Under the pieces are notes generated by a model, which was not told the DNA's origin, made no database searches, and was given only the letters and a program-made list of their open reading frames with translations. From an uncultured archaeon (GTDB taxonomy: Archaea; Halobacteriota; Methanosarcinia; Methanosarcinales; Methanoperedenaceae), in the NCBI GenBank assembly GCA_902386255.1, contig CABMII010000010.1, positions 1 to 43,594 on the forward strand: a DNA stretch of 43,594 nucleotides. Reading direction: 5' to 3'. Positions 39,313 through 43,594 of the stretch are shown here, piece by piece. Position 1 is the first letter of the stretch. The number at the start of each line of letters is the position of its first letter. The position numbers and the translations under genes are program-made.

Positions 39313-41594
39313 TGACAGATGAATCGGTTGTCTGGCTTGAAGAAGTTGGAAAGGAAGATATTGCGATTGTAGGTGGAAAAGGCGCAAGCCTCGGTGAGAT
39401 GTTGCGCGCTGAACTCCCTGTTCCCCCTGGATTTGCCGTGACTGCGCAGGCATATCGTCGGTTCCTGGATGAAAACGGAATAAGCGATGAACTTTTCAGC
39501 TCCCTTGAAGTGGATGTCGATAATGCCGATATTTTAAGGGATGCCGAGAAAAAGGCAAAAAAAATCATCATGGGAGCAAAAATCCCTGCTGATATGGAAA
39601 AGAGCATCAAGTCAAAATATAAGGAGCTGTGCAAACGAGAGAATGAGGAGGTTTTCGTGGCTGTGCGTTCAAGCGCCACAGCCGAAGATTTGCCTGACGC
39701 CAGTTTCGCGGGGCAGCAGGATACCTTCCTTAATATTAGAGGTGAACAAAACGTAATTGATGCGGTAAAGAAATGCTGGGCATCACTTTATGGGGCGCGC
39801 GCCATTTATTATCGTGTAAAACAGGGATTTGACCACAGCAAGGTCAACCTCTGCGCTGTAGTGCAGATGATGGTAGATGCAGATAAAGCTGGCGTGATGT
39901 TCTCATCCCATCCCTCTACCGGTGAGCCGGTCACCATTATCGAAGGTGCATGGGGGCTTGGTGAAACTGTGGTATCGGGATCGGTTTCGCCTGATTATTA
40001 TGTTGTGGATAAAAAATCAAGGAACATAAAAGAGCGAAAAATCGCAACCAAAAATGTCATGCACACAAAAGACCCCAAATCCGGCAAAACCATTGATATG
40101 CCAGTGCCTGCGGATAAGAAAAATGCAAAAGTCCTTGATGATGATGAGATATTGAAACTGGTTGATTTCGGGGATGTCCTTGAAGAGCTTTACGGAATAC
40201 CGCAGGATATTGAGTGGGCGATAAAGAATAAAGAGATATTCATTCTCCAGTCAAGACCTATAACCACAATAAAGAAGAAAAAAGAGACAAAAGAAAAAGT
40301 AGCAACATCAGCTATTCTTGAAGGTCTTGGGGCTTCCCCCGGAACCGCATACGGTGAAGCAAAACTCATTAGTGATGCAAGCGAACTTGGAAAGGTCAAG
40401 CATGGCGATATTCTTGTGGCTGTGATGACCACGCCGGACATGGTCCCGGCGATGAAACGCGCCGCTGCTATTGTGACAGACGAGGGGGGGCTGACCTGCC
40501 ATGCAGCCATTGTATCGCGCGAACTCGGCTGCCCTGCAGTCGTGGGAACAAGAAAAGCAACGGAATTATTGTCTGATGGCATGATGATAACAGTGGACGG
40601 AGAGAAGGGGCTTGTATTCGAAGGGAAAAAGGATATGCCAGCGGCTGTGGCAGCGCAGCCCGAAAAGGCGTCTGTTTCTTTTGCCAGGCCCAAACCCATT
40701 ACCGCAACCGAAGTTAAGGTGAACGTTTCTATTCCCGAAGCAACGGCGCGGGCTGTGGAAACGCAGGCAGACGGTGTGGGGCTTCTGCGCATCGAGCACA
40801 TGATACTCGGGCTTCCCAAGCACCCCAAGCAATACATAAAAGAAGGAAAAGCGGATGAGTATGTCAACGAACTTGTTTCGCGCATCCAGACTGTTGTGGA
40901 TGCATTTTATCCCAAGCCTGTGTGGGTGAGGACGCTTGATGCGCCAACGGACGAATTCAGGGCAATGGAAGGCGGCGAAGGAGAGCCGATTGAACCGAAT
41001 CCCATGCTCGGCTACCGGGGTATCAGGCGTGACCTCATCGATACTGAGCATTTCGAGCTTGAGGTAAGGGCATTCAAGGAATTAATCAAGCGCGGCTACA
41101 ACAATATGGGCATCATGATACCGCTCGTGCAGCATCCTTCGGAACTGCGGCGGGCAAAGGAGTTCATGCGAAACGGCGTGCTTGATATCGAAAAGCTTGA
41201 TATCGGGATAATGGTGGAGATTCCTGCCGCGGCGCTCATAATCGACCAGTTCATAGCCGAAGGGCTCAGTTTCGTGAGTTTCGGTACTAATGACTTGACG
41301 CAATATACGCTTGCTGTGGACAGAAATAATGAGCATGTGGCGCATCTTTACAATGAGCTGCACCCCGCCATTATGAAACTCATCGAGCATGTCATCATTG
41401 AGTGCAATAAGGCAGGCGTGAAGACAAGCATCTGCGGGCAGGCAGGAAGCAATCCCAAGGTTGCAAAGCGGCTTGTGGAACTCGGGATTACGAGCATTTC
41501 CGCGAATATTGATGCAGTGGAGGCTGTGAGAGATATGGTGGCGAGGACTGAGCTGCAGTTGTTGCTGAAGGGGGCGAGGGAGAAGAGGGGATAG
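39312..41594 (+). CDS. ppsA: Phosphoenolpyruvate synthase
   Basis: Converts pyruvate, ATP and water to PEP, AMP and phosphate, the entry to gluconeogenesis. The 760-residue protein has three parts: an ATP-grasp domain (GGKGASLGEML, AVRSSATAEDLPDASFAGQQ), the swivelling phosphohistidine domain (GGLTCHAAIVSRELGCPAVV, phosphorylated His397), and the PEP/pyruvate TIM barrel (GVGLLRIEH, MIPLVQH, SFGTNDLTQYTL, ICGQAGS). All catalytic residues seem intact. It is the second gene of an operon with an XRE regulator. Confidence 0.96.
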   Translation: MTDESVVWLEEVGKEDIAIVGGKGASLGEMLRAELPVPPGFAVTAQAYRRFLDENGISDELFSSLEVDVDNADILRDAEKKAKKIIMGAKIPADMEKSIKSKYKELCKRENEEVFVAVRSSATAEDLPDASFAGQQDTFLNIRGEQNVIDAVKKCWASLYGARAIYYRVKQGFDHSKVNLCAVVQMMVDADKAGVMFSSHPSTGEPVTIIEGAWGLGETVVSGSVSPDYYVVDKKSRNIKERKIATKNVMHTKDPKSGKTIDMPVPADKKNAKVLDDDEILKLVDFGDVLEELYGIPQDIEWAIKNKEIFILQSRPITTIKKKKETKEKVATSAILEGLGASPGTAYGEAKLISDASELGKVKHGDILVAVMTTPDMVPAMKRAAAIVTDEGGLTCHAAIVSRELGCPAVVGTRKATELLSDGMMITVDGEKGLVFEGKKDMPAAVAAQPEKASVSFARPKPITATEVKVNVSIPEATARAVETQADGVGLLRIEHMILGLPKHPKQYIKEGKADEYVNELVSRIQTVVDAFYPKPVWVRTLDAPTDEFRAMEGGEGEPIEPNPMLGYRGIRRDLIDTEHFELEVRAFKELIKRGYNNMGIMIPLVQHPSELRRAKEFMRNGVLDIEKLDIGIMVEIPAAALIIDQFIAEGLSFVSFGTNDLTQYTLAVDRNNEHVAHLYNELHPAIMKLIEHVIIECNKAGVKTSICGQAGSNPKVAKRLVELGITSISANIDAVEAVRDMVARTELQLLLKGAREKRG

Positions 41595-41596
41595 CA

Positions 41597-41607
41597 TTAT
41601 ATAAAAT
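41597..41607 (+). promoter_or_regulatory. TATA box of the nuclease/MNT/HEPN cluster
   Basis: TTATATAAAAT, about 27 bp before the ATG at 41629 and immediately after ppsA. No SD is present, so the transcript is probably leaderless. Confidence 0.6.
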
Positions 41608-41628
41608 CGGATTATTTAATATATTGTA

Positions 41629-42336
41629 ATGAAACAGATTCAGGAAAGCACACTTAATCTTGAAAATTTTAGAAAAGGATTATTCACATTACGTGATAGT
41701 TTGGCAACTATCAATGAAAGAGAATCCGCGCAAGATGTAGAAGAATTAAAAGAGGGATTTCTTTGTTTATTTTCAGCAATAAATAATGCTAAAGAAAAAG
41801 GACTATGGCGAAAAACCCATTTAAATCTTTTCGAGGTTTTTGGAATTAAACGACTTGAATCGGTGCATTCGAATATTCTTGCGTGGCTTTTGAACCCGGA
41901 GGAAGCACACGGTTTTGGTGAAAAATTTTTGCGCGATTTTATTAATAAAGTTTTTATTGATAATAAGCTACCAAGCAAATTATTTGTTAAAGTAACCACA
42001 GAAAAAAAAGACGGCGAAAATATACTTGATATAGTTGTAGAGGGTAAGAATTGGTGGTTGGTAATTGAAAATAAAGTTGATAGTGGTGAACAAGAAAACC
42101 AAACAATAAGGTATGCTGAAAAATATAAACAAAAAGGAAAACTCGGAGAGAAAGTATTTTTAGTTTTATTAAGTCCTGAAGGAGTGCCGCCTGTATCATC
42201 TTATTTTACACCAGTATCTTATCGAATTATTAGAGAATTATTGGAAACTCTATTGAAAACTCTACATTTCGAAAGCGATTCAGATATATTAATTCGTCAT
42301 TTTATAGATCATATAATCTTAGATTTTGGAGAATGA
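41629..42336 (+). CDS. PD-(D/E)XK nuclease-like protein, PDDEXK_4 type
   Basis: A 235-residue protein. SVHSNILAWLLNPEEAHGFG is the N-terminal signature of the PDDEXK_4 family. The nuclease core is LDIVVEGKNWWLVIENKV, with D134, E147 and K149 as the expected metal site and catalytic lysine. YAEKYK and FLVLLSPEG follow, as in relatives. It probably cuts DNA or RNA. The stop overlaps the next gene by four bases (ATGA). The DNA is AT-rich compared with ppsA, pointing to separate acquisition. Confidence 0.85.
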   Translation: MKQIQESTLNLENFRKGLFTLRDSLATINERESAQDVEELKEGFLCLFSAINNAKEKGLWRKTHLNLFEVFGIKRLESVHSNILAWLLNPEEAHGFGEKFLRDFINKVFIDNKLPSKLFVKVTTEKKDGENILDIVVEGKNWWLVIENKVDSGEQENQTIRYAEKYKQKGKLGEKVFLVLLSPEGVPPVSSYFTPVSYRIIRELLETLLKTLHFESDSDILIRHFIDHIILDFGE

Positions 42337-42926
42337 ATATGGCAGATAAAAATTTTGAATTTGACCCACGTTTTGCTGTTGTTATGGCAAATCTAAAAAC
42401 TGTTAGAGAGATTGAAAAAGCTATCAAAGAAGAAAGTAAGAACAATATTAATAAATTTTCAAATTATATAAACGAAACGTTGAATAAAAACTTGCCTGAA
42501 TTAAAATTATGGGAGTGTTATTTATCGAACGAAAAACCTTATAGTTCTATTAGTTATTATTTTGGAGACCATTGGATAGTTCACAAAGAAGATTTTATTT
42601 GTTTTTATTTTCTGATATCTAGAACTTTATTTGAAATGGATACTCCGACTATAGGCATCTATTTACCTAAAGATTGGGAGCAAAGAAAAAATTTTGTGGA
42701 AAAATTAAATGAAAAATTACCTGAAAATTTCATAAGATTTTGGGCCAAATCTGAAGATGAAGATCGATATAACTCACCTTTTTGGGCTTATATAGAAATT
42801 GAAGATTATGCAAAAGGAGACATTTTCGATACAAATGGTTTTGTTTATGAAGTTGAAGAATTAGTAAAAGAATTATTAGAACAAAAGGAAATAATCGACA
42901 ATGCTATAAAGCAAATTCAGAAGTGA
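42333..42926 (+). CDS. Partner protein of the PDDEXK_4 nuclease, unknown
   Basis: A 197-residue soluble protein I do not recognise. It has a helical N-terminus (VREIEKAIKEESKNNINKF), a central part with aromatic residues (YYFGDHWIVHKEDFICFYF, in part), IGIYLPKDWEQR, and a C-terminal helix. It overlaps the nuclease gene by four bases and the MNT gene by four bases. It may be a specificity subunit or antidote for the nuclease. Similar two-gene arrangements are common for PDDEXK_4 proteins, but this is inference. Confidence 0.6.
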   Translation: MNMADKNFEFDPRFAVVMANLKTVREIEKAIKEESKNNINKFSNYINETLNKNLPELKLWECYLSNEKPYSSISYYFGDHWIVHKEDFICFYFLISRTLFEMDTPTIGIYLPKDWEQRKNFVEKLNEKLPENFIRFWAKSEDEDRYNSPFWAYIEIEDYAKGDIFDTNGFVYEVEELVKELLEQKEIIDNAIKQIQK

Positions 42927-43219
42927 ACAAACAAATGAGTGTGAGTGGAATGATCACCGAAAGCGATAAGAAAATAATCTTGCAATACGCCAAAAAATAC
43001 AACGTCTCATCCATAATCTTATTTGGTTCATCGTTAGAAAAAGGGAAAAAAGCCAACGATATAGACCTTGGAGTAAAAGGAATCGAACCTCGTTTATTCT
43101 TCAAATTTTACGCTGAATTATTCAAATATCTATCCAAGCCAGTTCATCTTATTGATCTTACTAAGAAATCATTATTTAACGACCTTGTAGAAGAAACTGG
43201 ACAAAAAATTTATGGATGA
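42923..43219 (+). CDS. MNT-type minimal nucleotidyltransferase (antitoxin)
   Basis: A 98-residue nucleotidyltransferase: FGSSLEKGKKANDIDLGV has the GSS and DxD (D46, D48) motif of polymerase-beta-like enzymes. MntA-type antitoxins AMPylate and inactivate HEPN toxins. The stop lies 8 bp inside the HEPN gene. Order here is MNT then HEPN. The start could also be an internal ATG (residue 5 or 10). Confidence 0.83.
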   Translation: MNKQMSVSGMITESDKKIILQYAKKYNVSSIILFGSSLEKGKKANDIDLGVKGIEPRLFFKFYAELFKYLSKPVHLIDLTKKSLFNDLVEETGQKIYG

Positions 43220-43478
43220 ACTGCACAAAAGGATACTGGCAGAAAAAGAAAATGTTGAGATTGCACTTGGTAATCTCATAGATGCAATGGCAAGAAATGA
43301 GAAGACTGTTATTGAATTAGCAGCCATCGCCACATTTCTTCATAATATTTACAATGGTATCGAAAATATTTTGAAACAGATTCTCAAAGCAAAAGGCATC
43401 GACATTCCAGAATCTGCTGCATGGCATAAGGAGCTGCTGAACATATCGGAATCTCAGGGAATTATATCCCAATTTTGA
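43212..43478 (+). pseudogene. HEPN (HepT-like) protein, 3'-truncated
   Basis: The 88 codons encode the first part of a HepT-like HEPN protein: AAIATFLHNIYNGIENILKQ and then SAAWHKELLNISESQGIIS. Family members continue for another 50-60 residues, including the conserved R-x-x-x-Y/H region used for RNA cleavage and AMPylation. Here the frame ends two codons after GIIS and IS-like sequence follows. The toxin is therefore probably inactive. Confidence 0.7.
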
Positions 43479-43594
43479 CAGTTAAATAAAATAAGTGTCC
43501 TTAGCATGTTTATGCTGATTTCCTATGAAACAAACAAAACTAAGGACGGATGAAATTATCCCCAACGATAATATATGCTTTCCCATTGGCACGA
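43479..43594 (+). mobile_element. Left end of an insertion sequence with the start of its transposase, cut by the window edge
   Basis: The truncated HEPN frame gives way to DNA with GTCCTTAG (43497-43504) and its inverse CTAAGGAC (43540-43547), plus a hairpin AGCAT-GTTT-ATGCT (43503-43516). An ATG at 43525 opens a frame to the window end that begins MKQTKLRTDEIIPNDN. The IS family cannot be told from 23 residues. The exact terminal base is not visible because the right end is missing. Confidence 0.5.

Overview
The window is from an archaeon. Diagnostic genes are geranylgeranylglyceryl phosphate synthase, archaeal-type S-adenosylmethionine synthetase, ribosomal protein L40e, AMP phosphorylase, Taw1, an Rnl3-type RNA ligase, archaeal TrpRS and a DUF2111 protein; TATA boxes lie 25-45 bp upstream of many starts. 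Together with a CooS-type protein and NitT/TauT-like ABC genes this suggests a methanogen-related euryarchaeon, probably Methanosarcinales (a Methanoperedens-like lineage is my best guess, not proven by the sequence).

Layout. 1-2.85 kb: an ABC importer operon whose binding protein has its two halves in swapped order. 2.9-5.8 kb: a DUF1858 protein, a small oxidase-subunit-I-like membrane protein, a ferredoxin, and a CODH-family protein that lacks a canonical C-cluster cysteine and whose ribosome binding site lies in a 13-bp hairpin. 5.85-7.4 kb: AMP phosphorylase. 7.5-9.0 kb: a 5'-truncated ammonium transporter, a small phosphatase and another gene remnant. 9.06-10.8 kb: an ABC-2 exporter. 11-13.7 kb: an Old Yellow Enzyme, a small winged-helix protein, a membrane protein and a mostly empty stretch. 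13.75-23.7 kb: a core region (aroD, YkgJ-like, SDR, GGGPS, L40e, DUF2111, AMMECR1, scpAB, taw1, mat, YjbQ) into which a UPF0175/PIN pair and a HicBA pair are set.

23.8-26.6 kb is a visibly AT-rich island: a thymidylate-kinase-like gene divergent from a B12-binding radical SAM gene, followed by a two-TM protein. 26.7-31.2 kb: a macrodomain protein, an unknown, a tRNA-like folded segment, trpS, a second HicBA pair and an RNA ligase. The ligase is the last gene of a six-gene operon (29991-35140) whose other five genes are all CBS-domain proteins (18 CBS units by eye). ribH and ilvC face away from each other across a patch of small membrane proteins and an IS remnant; both promoters carry the same 63-bp two-site element at the same distance from the TATA box. 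ppsA follows an XRE regulator in one operon. The window ends in a tightly overlapping four-gene cluster (PD-(D/E)XK nuclease, unknown partner, MNT nucleotidyltransferase, HEPN) whose last gene is cut off, followed by an insertion sequence running off the edge.

Main candidates for a second look: the deviant CooS with its nitrosative-stress-like neighbours and SD hairpin; the shared ribH/ilvC control element; the CBS/RNA-ligase operon; the nuclease/MNT/HEPN cluster; the AT-rich kinase/radical-SAM island; and the tRNA-like element before trpS.
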